Positions 17,884 through 29,491 of a stretch of DNA of 64,000 nucleotides are shown in pieces. How positions within the stretch are numbered: the stretch's first letter is position 1; the number at the start of each line of letters is the position of its first letter. The notes beneath the pieces are model-generated. The model was not told where the DNA came from and did not search any database. It was given only the letters and a program-made list of their open reading frames with translations. The translations under genes were made by a program, and so were the position numbers. Origin of the DNA: Demequina muriae (lineage in GTDB: Bacteria > Actinomycetota > Actinomycetes > Actinomycetales > Demequinaceae); the NCBI RefSeq assembly GCF_030418295.1, contig NZ_JAUHQA010000001.1:62001-126000 (forward strand), given 5' to 3'.

Positions 17884-19081
17884 GGTCGCCCTCTGACAGT
17901 TCCTCGTTGACGTGCTCCAGCTCGAGCTCGATCGCGTCCATGAGGCCCTGCTCGACCTCGGGCACACCGATCTCCTGCACCAGGTCGGCGAAGAAGCCAC
18001 GGACGACGAGTTTGCGCGCGAGGTCCTCGGAGATGCCACGCGAACGCAGGTAGAACATCTGCTCGTCGTCGAACCGGCCGGTCGCGGATGCGTGGCCCGC
18101 TCCCTCGATCTCACCGGTCTCGATCTCGAGGTTCGGCACCGAGTCGGCGCGAGCGCCGTCGGAGAGCACGAGGTTGCGGTTGAGCTCGTACGTGTCGGTG
18201 CCCTCGGCCTCCTTGCGGATCAGCACGTCGCCGATCCACACGGTGCGAGCCGTGGCTCCCGCCAGCGCACCCTTGTAGGTGACGCGCGAGGTGCAGCGCG
18301 GCACCGCGTGGTCCACGAACAGCTGGTGCTCCTGGTGCTGGCCCGAGTCCGCGAAGTACAGGCCGAACAGGTCGACCCTGGCCCCCTCGCCGGCGAAGGC
18401 GACCGACGTGTTGAGACGGACCACCTTTCCGCCGAGCGTGACGACCGAGCCGCGCAGGCGCGAGTCGCGGCCCAGACGGGCGACGACCTCTCCCGCGTGC
18501 ACCGCATCGGCCTCCCACATCTGGAGCAGGACGAGCTTGAGGCCGGCGTTCGCGCCGAGGTCCACCGAGACGAACTCGGAGTACGTCGCGGAGCCCTTGC
18601 GCTCGATGACGACCGCAGCCTCCGAGTTGGTGCCTGCCTCGACCAGGAGGTGGCCGCGTGCGTCGGCGCCGTTCCCGGTCACCGTGATGGTGATCGGCTT
18701 GTCGACGATGGTGCCCGGCGCGATCGCCAGCACCTTCGCTCCGCCGGAGTGAGCAGCGGCGACGGCCGATGCGCGGTCGCCTGGGGCGCGGACGGAGCGC
18801 TCACGCGCGCTCGCCACGTCCAGGTCGGTCAGCGTGACGCCCTCGGGGAGGTCGGGGACGCTCCAGTCGAGGGTGCCGCCGGCGTCGACGTCCTTCAGGA
18901 CGGGTGCGAGGTCGCGGACGGCGGAGAACCGCCAGTCCTCCTCGCGCCCGGTCGGCATCGCGAACGCGTCCACGTCGAAGGACGTGGGACGGTCCGCGCG
19001 CGACGCGTCGGGGGTGGGAGCGGCGAGGCCGTGCGTGTGCGCGGCGTCGGCGGTGGCTCGGGTGTGATCAGTGACGGTCAA
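17876..19081 (-). CDS. sufD: Fe-S assembly protein SufD
   Basis: A 401-residue SufBD-family scaffold protein. The N-terminus has '[14 protein letters not shown]' (helical domain), the core is a parallel beta-helix, and the C-terminus has '[40 protein letters not shown]', the SufB/D ending with its conserved histidine. It forms a heterodimer with SufB and binds SufC. The start is a TTG in a TTGA overlap with the sufB stop; no ATG or GTG occurs before the N-terminal motif, so the TTG is the best choice. The N-terminal ~25 residues are Ala/Thr-rich and non-conserved. Confidence 0.92.
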   Translation of the reverse strand: MTVTDHTRATADAAHTHGLAAPTPDASRADRPTSFDVDAFAMPTGREEDWRFSAVRDLAPVLKDVDAGGTLDWSVPDLPEGVTLTDLDVASARERSVRAPGDRASAVAAAHSGGAKVLAIAPGTIVDKPITITVTGNGADARGHLLVEAGTNSEAAVVIERKGSATYSEFVSVDLGANAGLKLVLLQMWEADAVHAGEVVARLGRDSRLRGSVVTLGGKVVRLNTSVAFAGEGARVDLFGLYFADSGQHQEHQLFVDHAVPRCTSRVTYKGALAGATARTVWIGDVLIRKEAEGTDTYELNRNLVLSDGARADSVPNLEIETGEIEGAGHASATGRFDDEQMFYLRSRGISEDLARKLVVRGFFADLVQEIGVPEVEQGLMDAIELELEHVNEELSEGDHG

Positions 19082-20514
19082 CCGACGGATCCTTCCATCT
19101 GCAGTTCGATGAGGCGGTTCAGCTCGAGCGCGTACTCCATGGGCAGTTCGCGCGCGATGGGCTCGACGAACCCGCGCACGATCATGGCCATGGCCTCGGT
19201 CTCGGTCATGCCTCGGGACATCAGGTAGAACAGCTGGTCCTCGGACACCTTCGAGACGGACGCCTCGTGGCCCATGCTGACGTCGTCCTCGCGCACGTCG
19301 ACATATGGGTAGGTGTCGGACCGGCTGATCTGGTCGACGAGCAGCGCGTCGCACAGCACGTTGGACTTGGAGCCCTTGGCGCCCTCGAGCACCTGGACGA
19401 GACCGCGGTAGCTGGTGCGACCCCCGCCGCGCGCGACCGACTTGGAGACGATCGAGCTCGACGTGTTGGGAGCGGCGTGCACCATCTTGGCGCCCGCGTC
19501 CTGGTGCTGGCCCTCGCCTGCGAAGGCGATCGACAGCGTCTCGCCGCGAGCGTGCTCGCCGAGCAGCCAGATCGCCGGGTACTTCATGGTGACCTTCGAG
19601 CCGATGTTGCCGTCGACCCACTCCATGGTGGCGCCCTCGGCGGCCGTGGCGCGCTTGGTGACGAGGTTGTACACGTTGTTCGACCAGTTCTGGATGGTCG
19701 TGTAGCGCACGCGGGCGTTCTTCTTGACGATGATCTCGACGACGGCCGAGTGCAGCGAGTCCGACGTGTAGATCGGCGCGGTGCAGCCCTCGACGTAGTG
19801 CACGTACGAACCCTCGTCCGCGATGATCAGCGTGCGCTCGAACTGGCCCATGTTCTCCGTGTTGATGCGGAAGTAGGCCTGCAGCGGGATGTCGACGTGG
19901 ACGCCCGGGGGGACGTACACGAACGATCCGCCCGACCACACAGCTGTGTTGAGCGCAGCGAACTTGTTGTCGCCGGCGGGGATCACGGTGCCGAAGTACT
20001 GCTCGAACAGCTCCGGGTGCTCCTTCAGCGCGGTGTCGGTGTCCATGAAGATGACGCCCTGCTCCTCCAGGTCCTCGCGGATCTGGTGGTAGACGACCTC
20101 GGACTCGTACTGCGCCGCGACGCCGGAGACCAGGCGCTGCTTCTCCGCCTCGGGGATGCCGAGCTTGTCGTACGTGCGCTTGATGTCCTCGGGCAGGTCC
20201 TCCCAGCTGGTGGCCTGCTTCTCGGTGGAGCGCACGAAGTACTTGATGTTGTCGAAGTGAATGCCGGAGAGGTCGGATCCCCAGTGCGGCATCGGCTTCT
20301 TGCCGAAGAGCTTGTAGCCCTTGAGACGCTGGTTCAGCATCCACTCGGGCTCGTCCTTCAGCGACGAGATGTTGCGCACGACGTCTTCGGAGATGCCGCG
20401 GGCCGCGATGGCACCGGCACTGTCGGAGTCGTGCCACCCGAACTCGTATGAGCCGATCGAGTCGATGATCTCCTCATCGGTCTGCGCGGGAGCCTTGTCG
20501 GTGGGAGTGCTCAT
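19078..20514 (-). CDS. sufB: Fe-S assembly scaffold SufB
   Basis: A 478-residue scaffold protein, full length for the family. Visible marks are '[10 protein letters not shown]', 'GLSRE'-region equivalent '[21 protein letters not shown]', '[19 protein letters not shown]', '[20 protein letters not shown]' with the conserved cysteine, and the end '[38 protein letters not shown]'. It is the site of cluster assembly. Of two in-frame ATGs 6 nt apart, the second is chosen because AAGGAAGG abuts the first. There is no intein, unlike the M. tuberculosis orthologue as I recall it. Confidence 0.95.
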   Translation of the reverse strand: MSTPTDKAPAQTDEEIIDSIGSYEFGWHDSDSAGAIAARGISEDVVRNISSLKDEPEWMLNQRLKGYKLFGKKPMPHWGSDLSGIHFDNIKYFVRSTEKQATSWEDLPEDIKRTYDKLGIPEAEKQRLVSGVAAQYESEVVYHQIREDLEEQGVIFMDTDTALKEHPELFEQYFGTVIPAGDNKFAALNTAVWSGGSFVYVPPGVHVDIPLQAYFRINTENMGQFERTLIIADEGSYVHYVEGCTAPIYTSDSLHSAVVEIIVKKNARVRYTTIQNWSNNVYNLVTKRATAAEGATMEWVDGNIGSKVTMKYPAIWLLGEHARGETLSIAFAGEGQHQDAGAKMVHAAPNTSSSIVSKSVARGGGRTSYRGLVQVLEGAKGSKSNVLCDALLVDQISRSDTYPYVDVREDDVSMGHEASVSKVSEDQLFYLMSRGMTETEAMAMIVRGFVEPIARELPMEYALELNRLIELQMEGSVG

Positions 20515-20516
20515 AG

Positions 20517-21167
20517 TCATCCTTCCTTGGCCGCCGCTGTCGCGACGGGGATGGTCGTGGTGCACACATGGGCGCCGCCTGCCAGGGTGGACAGGCGCTG
20601 GACGTGGACGTCGAGGATGCGAGAGAAGACCCGGGTCTCCGCCTCGCACCACTCGGGCGCCTCCTCGGCGATGGACTGGATGGGGCAATGCCCCTGGCAC
20701 AACTGGACCGTGTAGCCGCCGGGGCCGGGCCGCACGGAGGTGGCGAAGCCCTTGTCGGCCAACGCCCGTGACAGCGCGTCGACCCTCTCCGACATGGGGG
20801 CGTCCGCCGGGACCGCCTCCTCGAGTGCAGTCTCGAGCTCGGCCATCTTGGCCTCGACGAACTGGTCGAGCTGCCCGTTCTCGCGCATGAACGACATCGC
20901 GTCGACGGCCACGGACGTGTACGCCGTCGCGAGCGACTGCTGTCCTTCCGTCGTCGCGACGTAGGACTTGGACGGGCGGCCCCGCCCGCGCGCGTGGTGA
21001 CCGGCGGGCTCGTGCTCGGTGATGAGGCCGTCGAGACCGAGCGCGCCCAGGTGACGACGCACCCCAGCCGGGGTGACGCCGAGCTCATGAGCGAGGGTCG
21101 AGGCGGTGATCGGTCCAGCAGACGCGATCAGACCGAGGACGCGGTCACGCGTAGTGTCGTTGCCGAT
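20517..21167 (-). CDS. sufR: Fe-S-dependent repressor SufR, with an apparent ATC start
   Basis: A 216-residue DeoR/ArsR-like winged-helix regulator of the suf operon. The DNA-binding helices are '[33 protein letters not shown]', then '[16 protein letters not shown]', and the cluster ligands are in '[22 protein letters not shown]'. The first ATG/GTG/TTG in frame is a GTG inside the recognition helix, and would cut off half of the DNA-binding domain. Upstream the frame is open to a TAA and contains no standard start, but an ATC ([15 protein letters not shown]) is placed 5 nt after AAGGAGG and matches the usual SufR length. I therefore place the start at this ATC. A base error turning ATG into ATC cannot be excluded. 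Confidence 0.8.
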   Translation of the reverse strand: MGNDTTRDRVLGLIASAGPITASTLAHELGVTPAGVRRHLGALGLDGLITEHEPAGHHARGRGRPSKSYVATTEGQQSLATAYTSVAVDAMSFMRENGQLDQFVEAKMAELETALEEAVPADAPMSERVDALSRALADKGFATSVRPGPGGYTVQLCQGHCPIQSIAEEAPEWCEAETRVFSRILDVHVQRLSTLAGGAHVCTTTIPVATAAAKEG

Positions 21168-21196
21168 GGTGCCCTCCTTCTGGTCTCGTGCTTAGA

Positions 21197-21210
21197 CAAC
21201 AGTGTTGTTG
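21197..21210. promoter_or_regulatory. Candidate SufR operator (CAAC-N6-GTTG)
   Basis: CAAC-AGTGTT-GTTG lies 30 nt before the sufR start, inside the 161-bp sufR/ctaA gap. It also contains the tighter palindrome ACAAC-AGT-GTTGT. As I recall, cyanobacterial SufR binds CAAC-N6-GTTG, which this matches exactly; the mycobacterial site is different. It fits autoregulation of sufRBDCSUT by Fe-S status. Confidence 0.6.
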
Positions 21211-21316
21211 CTGAATTCGTTCCCGGCAAGCAAGGACGACCTAACCTGAGCGTGCGGTGACGCCCCGCGGCGCCCCCGAGCGCCGTCCGATGGCGGGACC
21301 TTCGGGGTGCGCGATC

Positions 21317-21322
21317 TAGGAT
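21317..21322 (+). promoter_or_regulatory. -10 box of ctaA
   Basis: TAGGAT, 6 nt before the ctaA GTG; implies a leaderless transcript. Confidence 0.5.
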
Positions 21323-21328
21323 TGGGGC

Positions 21329-22282
21329 GTGCCATCCCGCCTCGTTCACGCCCTGCGATCCGCCCTGACATGGGTCCTCGACCTCGTCGCCCGGCACGGA
21401 CGCGGCTTCACCATCGCCAACATCCTCGCGCAGGCGGGCATCATCGTCACCGGTGGCGTCGTGCGGCTCACGGGATCCGGACTGGGGTGCTCCACCTGGC
21501 CGCAGTGCGAGCCCGGGCGCTTCACCCCCGAGTTCCACAGCGAGAACTGGCTGCATCCCGCCGTCGAGTTCGGCAACCGGCTGCTGACGTTCGTGCTGGT
21601 CATCGTCGCCCTCGGGGTCGCCATCGCCGTATGGCGCAACCGTCCCGACCTCAAGTGGCTGGGGCTCGTTCCCGGCATCGGCGTGATCCTGCAGGCCGTC
21701 GTGGGCGGCATCACCGTGCTCGTCGAGCTGCACCCGCTCGTGGTAGCCCCTCACCTGCTGCTCTCCGCGCTGCTGGTCTGGTACTCGGTGTGGCTTGCGC
21801 TGAGATATCGACGCGCACCCCGGCGTGCGGGGCGGCCGATGCGGTGGTCGCTTCGCCTGTCCTCGCTCCTGCTCGTGGTGCTGCTCGTCCTCGGCGCCCT
21901 CACCACCGGAGCCGGTCCGCACTCGGGGGACGCCGATGCGACCGAGCGGCTCTCTCTTGATCCCGCGATGATCGCCAGGGCTCACGCTCTCGCGGTGTGG
22001 GCATTCGTCGCGTGCCTCGCGTGGATCGTCTGGCGGGTCCGCCGCGACGTGTCCGAGTCCGCCCACCACGCAGCAGGCGGTCGCGACGAGGTGCGCCGCG
22101 CATGGGTGGTGCTGGTCATCATCACGTTCGCCCAGGGCGGCATCGGCTACGCCCAGTACTTCACCGGTCTGCCCGAGGTGCTGGTGGGGCTCCACCTGGT
22201 CGGGGTGGGCGCGCTCACCGCTGCTCACGCCGCGATGCACTACCTGCTGAGCGCTCGGCGCTCACCGACCGCTGCGGCCTAG
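21329..22282 (+). CDS. ctaA: Heme A synthase CtaA/COX15
   Basis: A 317-residue membrane protein with eight predicted segments. The first half carries 'IIVTGGVVRLTGSGLGCSTWPQCEPG' with the conserved cysteine pair of the extracytoplasmic loop and 'HPAVEFGNRLLT' (heme-ligand histidine and glutamate); 'HPLVVAPHLLLS', 'ARAHALAVW' and 'GLHLVGVGALTAAHAAMHY' supply the other histidines. It oxidises heme O to heme A for cytochrome aa3 oxidase. The GTG start agrees with the -10 box 6 nt upstream. It is divergent from the suf operon. Confidence 0.92.
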   Translation: MPSRLVHALRSALTWVLDLVARHGRGFTIANILAQAGIIVTGGVVRLTGSGLGCSTWPQCEPGRFTPEFHSENWLHPAVEFGNRLLTFVLVIVALGVAIAVWRNRPDLKWLGLVPGIGVILQAVVGGITVLVELHPLVVAPHLLLSALLVWYSVWLALRYRRAPRRAGRPMRWSLRLSSLLLVVLLVLGALTTGAGPHSGDADATERLSLDPAMIARAHALAVWAFVACLAWIVWRVRRDVSESAHHAAGGRDEVRRAWVVLVIITFAQGGIGYAQYFTGLPEVLVGLHLVGVGALTAAHAAMHYLLSARRSPTAAA

Positions 22283-22310
22283 CAGCCGCTCACTCGCCAG
22301 TGCCGGTCGC

Positions 22311-22954
22311 CTATCGCTGAAGGCGCGTCGCCTCCGGACGCATCCAGGGCGCATCGGCCGCCCTCAGCGTCGCATACCCGCTGCGACGCGCGTGGTCGGC
22401 GGCGAGGAACCCCGCCACGGCCGACGAGGCGTGGATGCGTCCGTCCATGACCGCGTCGACGGCGTCGTCGAGCGCGACCCACGCGCCGAGCATGTCGCTC
22501 TCTTCGTCCGTGCGCACATGACGCTCGTCTGCGGGCACCTCGCCGATGCCACGGGCCAGGAAGATGCGCACCGCCTCCGAGCTCGACCCGCCTGACGGGT
22601 AGTAGTCGACGAGCGTGTGCCACTCGGACGCGGTGAGGTCGGCCTCCTCGTGCAGTTCGCGACGCGCCGCATCGACCGGGGACTCCCCCGAAACATCGAG
22701 CAGGCCGGCGGGGGGCTCCCAGCACTCGGCGCTGACGGGGTGGCGATATTGACGCACCAGGTAGACCCGGTCGGCGTCGTCCATCGCGATGATCACCACG
22801 GCGCCAGTGTGGCGTAGGTAATCTCGCGTCACCTCACCGGCCTCGCCCAGATCCACCTCGTCGCTGGCGACGTTCCACACTTTGCCCTCGAAGCGCTCGT
22901 GGGTCGCGAGGACCGGTCGCTCGGCACGGAGATCGGCGAGCGACGCCTCCGCCA

Positions 22955-22958
<4 letters not shown>
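22311..22958 (-). CDS. NUDIX hydrolase, ADP-ribose pyrophosphatase type
   Basis: A 215-residue NUDIX protein. The Nudix box reads '[26 protein letters not shown]' (G-x5-E-x7-REx2EE pattern), preceded by 'VRQYRHPV' and 'ECWEPPAG', which are typical of ADP-ribose pyrophosphatases. It probably hydrolyses ADP-ribose to AMP and ribose-5-P. The start overlaps the pyrG stop as ATGATG/TGA, so it is translated with pyrG; the same pair is found in mycobacteria (Rv1699-Rv1700, as I recall). It converges on ctaA with a 28-nt gap. Confidence 0.9.
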
Positions 22959-24646
<1,688 letters not shown>

Positions 24647-24712
24647 GGGCTTCAACACTAACAGCGATTCAGGTGGCCGACATCGCGACGAGGCCGATCG
24701 TCTGCCGATTCA

Positions 24713-25681
24713 TCACGGCGTCGGGGGCACCAAGGTGCGCCCCTCCCCCGGTCCATAGTGGCCGACGGTGCCAGAAAAGGCCTGGGAGATCGCGAGTGGC
24801 ACCGAGATCTGGCCGTAGCTGTCGGTGCCCTCCACGACCGTTGCCACGACGGCCGATGCATCGGGAGAGTTCTGCACGGCGCTTGCCAGATCGCCGGGCG
24901 CGTCGGGCCCCGAGGCGACCGCGACTCCTGCGGTGTAATCCGCCAGCACCACCGCGGTCGCGGCGAGCGAGCTCGACAGCTCGGCCCTGGCGGCATCGTC
25001 CTCGGCGCCCGGGCCGGCGATGATCGCGAAGGACTCGATCGGCGCAGTGGTGGTGCCGGAGACGAGCTCCGCCTCGACCAGCAGGTCGAGGAGCAGCGCC
25101 GAGCGTTCAGCGGCGTTGGCAGGATCGGGGAAGTCTGTTCCGGAGAGGTCGTCCTCGGTGGAGCCGGGCGGCAGGACGCCCGGCATGAGCGCCTGTGCCA
25201 GCGCGTGCGACAGCACCGTCGTGGGCGAGGTCGCGTCGTCCACCCCGACCACGTTGGGAGCCATGGTGGACGCCAGCGACGAACGGAAGGCCGTCTGGTC
25301 GGGATTCGTCCACGCCTCTTCGATGACGATCTCTGCCGCCACGGTGGCACCCGCCTGCACGAGCCGGTCGCGGACGCCGGAGGAGTCCTGCGGATCCGGC
25401 CCGGCGACCTCCACGGTGGCCACCGCCACCCCCAGCAGGGTCTCCGACAGCAGCGCTGGCGCCGCTTCGTCCGTGAACTGCTGTGCGGTGGTGGTCTGCG
25501 CCTGGGCCGCATCGGCGTCCGCACGGGCCGACTCGGCCTCCTCCTCGAGGGAGGAGATCTGGTCCGACAGGTCCCCGACGAGCGCGTCCCGCATGGGACC
25601 GGAGCCGAGCACGACGCCGACCGCGAGCGCAAGGAACACCGCGACGAGCGACACGACGTGGTAACGGAAGTCCTTCATCAT
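24713..25681 (-). CDS. steB: SteB/MctB-family membrane-anchored protein
   Basis: A 322-residue protein with one N-terminal membrane helix ('YHVVSLVAVFLALAVGVVLGSG', ~6-27), a coiled coil (~40-70, 'QISSLEEEAESARADADAAQAQTTTAQQ'), and a soluble extracytoplasmic domain. This is the domain order of the MctB/SteB family. In Corynebacterium SteA and SteB are cytokinetic-ring proteins; the mycobacterial orthologue was described as the copper-transport protein MctB. The steA partner directly upstream favours the division role. The ATG overlaps the steA stop (ATGATGA). Confidence 0.85.
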   Translation of the reverse strand: MMKDFRYHVVSLVAVFLALAVGVVLGSGPMRDALVGDLSDQISSLEEEAESARADADAAQAQTTTAQQFTDEAAPALLSETLLGVAVATVEVAGPDPQDSSGVRDRLVQAGATVAAEIVIEEAWTNPDQTAFRSSLASTMAPNVVGVDDATSPTTVLSHALAQALMPGVLPPGSTEDDLSGTDFPDPANAAERSALLLDLLVEAELVSGTTTAPIESFAIIAGPGAEDDAARAELSSSLAATAVVLADYTAGVAVASGPDAPGDLASAVQNSPDASAVVATVVEGTDSYGQISVPLAISQAFSGTVGHYGPGEGRTLVPPTP

Positions 25682-26832
25682 GTGCCACCGATCCACGACG
25701 TCGCCGCCGTCCAGAGGTCAGCCACCCACGCCCGCCCGGCCGGGGTCGAGGCGATCGCCACGGCCAGCGCGAGGAGGCCTGAGACGACGAGCAGGACGAG
25801 CGTCCAGGCGGAGTAGCGGTGCCGGTAGACCTGCGCGACCGCAGGCGCATCGACGATGCTCGTGCCCGCCTGGAGCCGGGCCAGGAACGTGCCCGACGCA
25901 TCGGCCTGCGAGGTGTCGAGGTAGTCCTGAAGCGACGACTCGACGCCGACCGTCACGATCACCGACGCCCCGCCGGCGTGTGCCAGCAGGATTGCGAGGG
26001 CCACGGACGACAGCGCCGAGTCGGAGACGCTGTGCGCGAGGCCGAGCGCGTCGACGCGTGCCTGCCCCGAGGCACCCCCACGTGGCTCGTGAAGCAGCAC
26101 GCGGTCAGCAGACCGCAGTGCATCATCGCCGACGCCGTCGACGTCTCCGATGATGAGGTGAGGCGCCGAGGCCAGCGCGAGGGTCGCATCGGCCGCCTCG
26201 CCGACGGCGATGAGGATGGGGCGATGGTCGCGGACATAGCGTCGAATCGCGGTGAGCTGCTCGCGGTGGCGGAGGCCGGGCGCGACGATCACGACGTGGC
26301 GCCCGTCGAGGTCGAGTCCCAGGTCGGGCAGGCCCGCACCGTCGAGGATCGTGTCCGCCTCGCGCTCGACGTGGTCCATCGCATTCGCAGTGAACGTCGC
26401 GAGCTGGACGCGCAGACCCTCGGTGGCGCCGACCATCACCTCGGTCAGCACGTCCAGCGTGACGAGCCTTCCCTCCGCGATGACGTCGCCGCCCACCAGC
26501 ACCTGAGACCCGCTGATGCTCGCCTGGGCGCCGTCCTTGGTTCCGAGGATCGCGCCGCCCACCTCGTCGATGAGCGGGATGTCCGCCTCGAGGAGGACAC
26601 GAGGCCCTCCGGTCGGATACCTGCCGGAGATCGCGGCCTGGACGTCCACCACGGCGGCAGGACGACGCTCCGCGATGGCCTCGGCGGTCTGCTGATCGAG
26701 GTCGAGGATGTCGATGACGGCCACGTCTCCGGGGCGCAGGCGACGCAGCAGCGTCCTCACACTCGGTTCGATGCGCAGAGCGCCGGTGACGGTGCCGTCG
26801 TCCCCGCTGGTCGTGCGGTCGGAACGGCTCAT
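25678..26832 (-). CDS. steA: Putative cytokinetic ring protein SteA
   Basis: A 384-residue protein with a cytoplasmic alpha/beta domain resembling thiamin-pyrophosphokinase folds ('GDVAVIDILDLDQQTAEAIAERRPAAVVDVQAAISGRYPTGG' and 'LIIGDVDGVGDDALRSADRVLLHEPRGG') and a C-terminal membrane segment ('WTLVLLVVSGLLALAVAIA', ~350-370). That layout and the coupled steB gene identify SteA, which in corynebacteria localises to the division septum. It begins 4 nt after recN. Start chosen as the first ATG after the recN stop. Confidence 0.85.
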   Translation of the reverse strand: MSRSDRTTSGDDGTVTGALRIEPSVRTLLRRLRPGDVAVIDILDLDQQTAEAIAERRPAAVVDVQAAISGRYPTGGPRVLLEADIPLIDEVGGAILGTKDGAQASISGSQVLVGGDVIAEGRLVTLDVLTEVMVGATEGLRVQLATFTANAMDHVEREADTILDGAGLPDLGLDLDGRHVVIVAPGLRHREQLTAIRRYVRDHRPILIAVGEAADATLALASAPHLIIGDVDGVGDDALRSADRVLLHEPRGGASGQARVDALGLAHSVSDSALSSVALAILLAHAGGASVIVTVGVESSLQDYLDTSQADASGTFLARLQAGTSIVDAPAVAQVYRHRYSAWTLVLLVVSGLLALAVAIASTPAGRAWVADLWTAATSWIGGT

Positions 26833-26836
26833 GCCG

Positions 26837-28537
26837 TCATCGTGCCACGGCGGAGCCCTCCAACAGCTCAAGCGCATGGGCGCGTGCCGTCGTCGAGTCC
26901 TCCTGGCCCGACAGCAGCCGTGCGATCTCCTGCACTCGGTCCTCGCCAGTGACGGCGCCCACCTGTGCACGCGTCACCGCGCCGTCGGTGGATTTCGCCA
27001 CCACCACGTGGGTGTCGGCGAAGGCGGCCACCTGGGCCAGATGCGTGACGACGATGACCTGGTGCGTGCGCGCCAGCTGAGCCAGTCGGTTTCCGACCGC
27101 CACGGCCGCCTTGCCGCCGACGCCAGCGTCCACCTCGTCGAAGATGAACGTGCGCGCCGTGTCATCGGACTCATGGTCGGCGCCGGCGAGCGACACCTCG
27201 ATTGCCAGCATGATGCGCGACAACTCGCCGCCGCTCGCCGCGTCCGCGACCGGGCGGTGGGGAGCCCCCGGGTGAGACGCCAGCGTCATCGTCACCACGT
27301 CGGCGCCATGCGCCGTCGGCTCGGTGCGCTCGACCGCGATCGCGATGTCAGCATCCGGCATCGCGAGAAGCGCCAACTCGTCGCGCACCGCACGCGCGAG
27401 TCGCTCGCCGACCGCGGCGCGCGCGTCGTGGAGAGTCGTGGCTGCGGCCTCGAGCGCCGCGCGGCAGCGCGCCTCGTCCTCCCGACGGGCCACAAGAGTC
27501 TCGTCCCAGGCGTCGTCCTCCTCGACCCGCGGACGAGCGCGCTCGGCGTAGGCGAGCACGCCGTCGACATCCGGCACGCCGATGCGGCGCGTCAGCGTCG
27601 CCAGGTCGGAACGGCGCTGGTTGATCTCGTCGAGACGGCCCGGATCGGCGTCCAGGCGGTCGAGATACGAGGCGAGCTCCGCGCCGACGTCCGTCGCGCC
27701 GTACGAGTAGTCCGCGAGGCGCTCCTCGAGCGCTGCGAGCGCACTGTCATGCCTGGCCGCATCCGCGAGAGCACGCCGAGCGGCCTCGAGCGTCGCGACC
27801 ACCGTGATCGCCTCGTCGCCCGCGATCGCCTCGTATGCGGCCGCGGCGCCGGTGCGCACCGCCTCGGCGTTCTCCAGCACCCCGGCCTCGGCGACGAGCG
27901 CCGCGTCCTCTCCCGCCTCGGGAGCGACAGCGTCGATCGCGGCGAGGTCGTCGCGCAGGCGAGCCACCTCTGCGCGCTCGGCGTCGGCTCCTTCCTGCAT
28001 CCGGCGCAGGCGCTCCGCGGCCGTGAGCCACTCGTCCCACGCTGCGGCGTAGTCGCGACGCGCATCGGCGGTCTCGGCGCCGCCGTACGCGTCCAGGGTG
28101 TCGCGCTGGCGGGCGGGCGAGCGCAGACGCACCTGATCCGACTGACCGTGCACGGTCACCAGCTCCGCCGCGACCTCGCCCAACAGGGTCTGCGGAACGG
28201 TGCGACCGCCCATGACGGCGCGCGACCGCGTGGTCGCTCCCACCGTGCGGGCCACCACCGCCGAGCCGTCCTCCTCCACGGCGACGCCCGCGTCGGCCAG
28301 ACGCTCGGCGAGCGGCCCTGCGGCCGGGACGTCGATGATCGCCTCGGCGACCGCCGCATCGGCCCCTGTGCGCACCGTGGCGGGAACGGTCTTCGCCCCC
28401 AGGATCAGACCCAGGCCCGTCAGCACCATCGTCTTGCCCGCGCCCGTCTCGCCGGTCACGCATGTCAGTCCTGGACCGAACTCGAGTCGCGCGGACTCGA
28501 TCACCCCGAGATCGGAGATGGTCAGCTCATGCAGCAC
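26837..28537 (-). CDS. recN: DNA repair protein RecN
   Basis: A 566-residue SMC-like ATPase. The N-terminus is 'MLHELTISDLGVIESARLEFGPGLTCVTGETGAGKT' with Walker A; the middle is a long coiled coil (~150-370); the C-terminus has the signature 'ASGGELSRIMLAIEV' and the RecN Walker B 'FIFDEVDAGVGGKAA' plus 'VIVVTHLAQVAAFAD'. It acts in double-strand-break repair. It starts 3 nt after nadK, in the conserved tlyA-nadK-recN order. Confidence 0.95.
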   Translation of the reverse strand: MLHELTISDLGVIESARLEFGPGLTCVTGETGAGKTMVLTGLGLILGAKTVPATVRTGADAAVAEAIIDVPAAGPLAERLADAGVAVEEDGSAVVARTVGATTRSRAVMGGRTVPQTLLGEVAAELVTVHGQSDQVRLRSPARQRDTLDAYGGAETADARRDYAAAWDEWLTAAERLRRMQEGADAERAEVARLRDDLAAIDAVAPEAGEDAALVAEAGVLENAEAVRTGAAAAYEAIAGDEAITVVATLEAARRALADAARHDSALAALEERLADYSYGATDVGAELASYLDRLDADPGRLDEINQRRSDLATLTRRIGVPDVDGVLAYAERARPRVEEDDAWDETLVARREDEARCRAALEAAATTLHDARAAVGERLARAVRDELALLAMPDADIAIAVERTEPTAHGADVVTMTLASHPGAPHRPVADAASGGELSRIMLAIEVSLAGADHESDDTARTFIFDEVDAGVGGKAAVAVGNRLAQLARTHQVIVVTHLAQVAAFADTHVVVAKSTDGAVTRAQVGAVTGEDRVQEIARLLSGQEDSTTARAHALELLEGSAVAR

Positions 28538-28540
28538 GGG

Positions 28541-29491
28541 TCACCCGTCCTCGTCGGGGCCGCCGGCACGCACCGGTTCGGCCACCGGCGCAGCGTCGTG
28601 CTCGACAGCCCAGTGCTCGGAATGGATCTCCTGACCGATCGGCGTCGGGTAGGCGCGTTCGCCCCGCCAGCCGTCGGTCGGCAGGGAGAACTTGCGCACC
28701 AGACGGGCGGTGAAGGGAGCGTCGGACATACGCGCGAGGCGCACGCTGTGCACTCCGCGGCGGATGTCGACCACGGAACCGCGGCCCGCCTCGATGCTGT
28801 GCGCGCCATCGAGCACCACCTGGCCGGACGACTCGGAGCTGGGCACCACCTGGATCGCGAACGACGATGACGGTCCCACCACGAGGGGGCGGGCGAACAG
28901 CGCGTGCGCCGCGAGAGGGACGCACAGCAGCGCATCCACGTCTGGCCACATCACCGGGCCGCCCGCGGAGAAGGCGTGAGCCGTGGACCCGGTGGCGGTC
29001 GACACCACCACGCCGTCGCATCCGAAGCTCGACAGCGGCTCGCCATCGACGGCGAGCGTCACCTCGAGCGTGCGCAGCCGGTTCGCGCGCTCGAGCGTCG
29101 CTTCGTTGAGGGCCCATCCCTCCTCGACGGTGCCGTCGGCGCTGGTGACCGTCACGCGGAGGGTGCCGCGCTCCTCGACCGTGTAGTCGCCGTCGGCGAG
29201 GCGCTGGGCGGCACGAGCGACATCGTCGCGCTCCAGCTCGGCGAGGAATCCCACCCGGCCAAGGTTCACTCCCAGCAGCGGAATGTCGGTGCCGTGCGTC
29301 ATGCGGGCGGCGTGCAGCATCGTGCCGTCTCCTCCCAGGACGATCGCGGCCTCGATCGGCACGGACACGCCGGGCGTGAAGTCAGTGCAGCAGTCGATGC
29401 CCGCGTCAGCGAGCACCCGCGCGACCTCCTCGCCTGCCTCGAGGGTCTCGGGGCGGTGCGGATTGGCGACGATCAGGATCCTGCGGGTCAT
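28541..29491 (-). CDS. nadK: NAD kinase
   Basis: A 316-residue NAD kinase with the GGDGT motif ('AIVLGGDGTMLHAAR', ~52), 'GVNLGRVGFLAEL', the NE/D region 'WALNEATLERAN', and the glycine-rich motif 'VVSTATGSTAHAFSAGGPVMWP'. It makes NADP from NAD. Two usually invariant positions of that last motif differ: P in S-T-P-T-G is A, and Y in S-T-A-Y is H. The active-site aspartate and the rest are intact, so activity is still expected. It overlaps tlyA by 4 nt. Confidence 0.93.
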   Translation of the reverse strand: MTRRILIVANPHRPETLEAGEEVARVLADAGIDCCTDFTPGVSVPIEAAIVLGGDGTMLHAARMTHGTDIPLLGVNLGRVGFLAELERDDVARAAQRLADGDYTVEERGTLRVTVTSADGTVEEGWALNEATLERANRLRTLEVTLAVDGEPLSSFGCDGVVVSTATGSTAHAFSAGGPVMWPDVDALLCVPLAAHALFARPLVVGPSSSFAIQVVPSSESSGQVVLDGAHSIEAGRGSVVDIRRGVHSVRLARMSDAPFTARLVRKFSLPTDGWRGERAYPTPIGQEIHSEHWAVEHDAAPVAEPVRAGGPDEDG

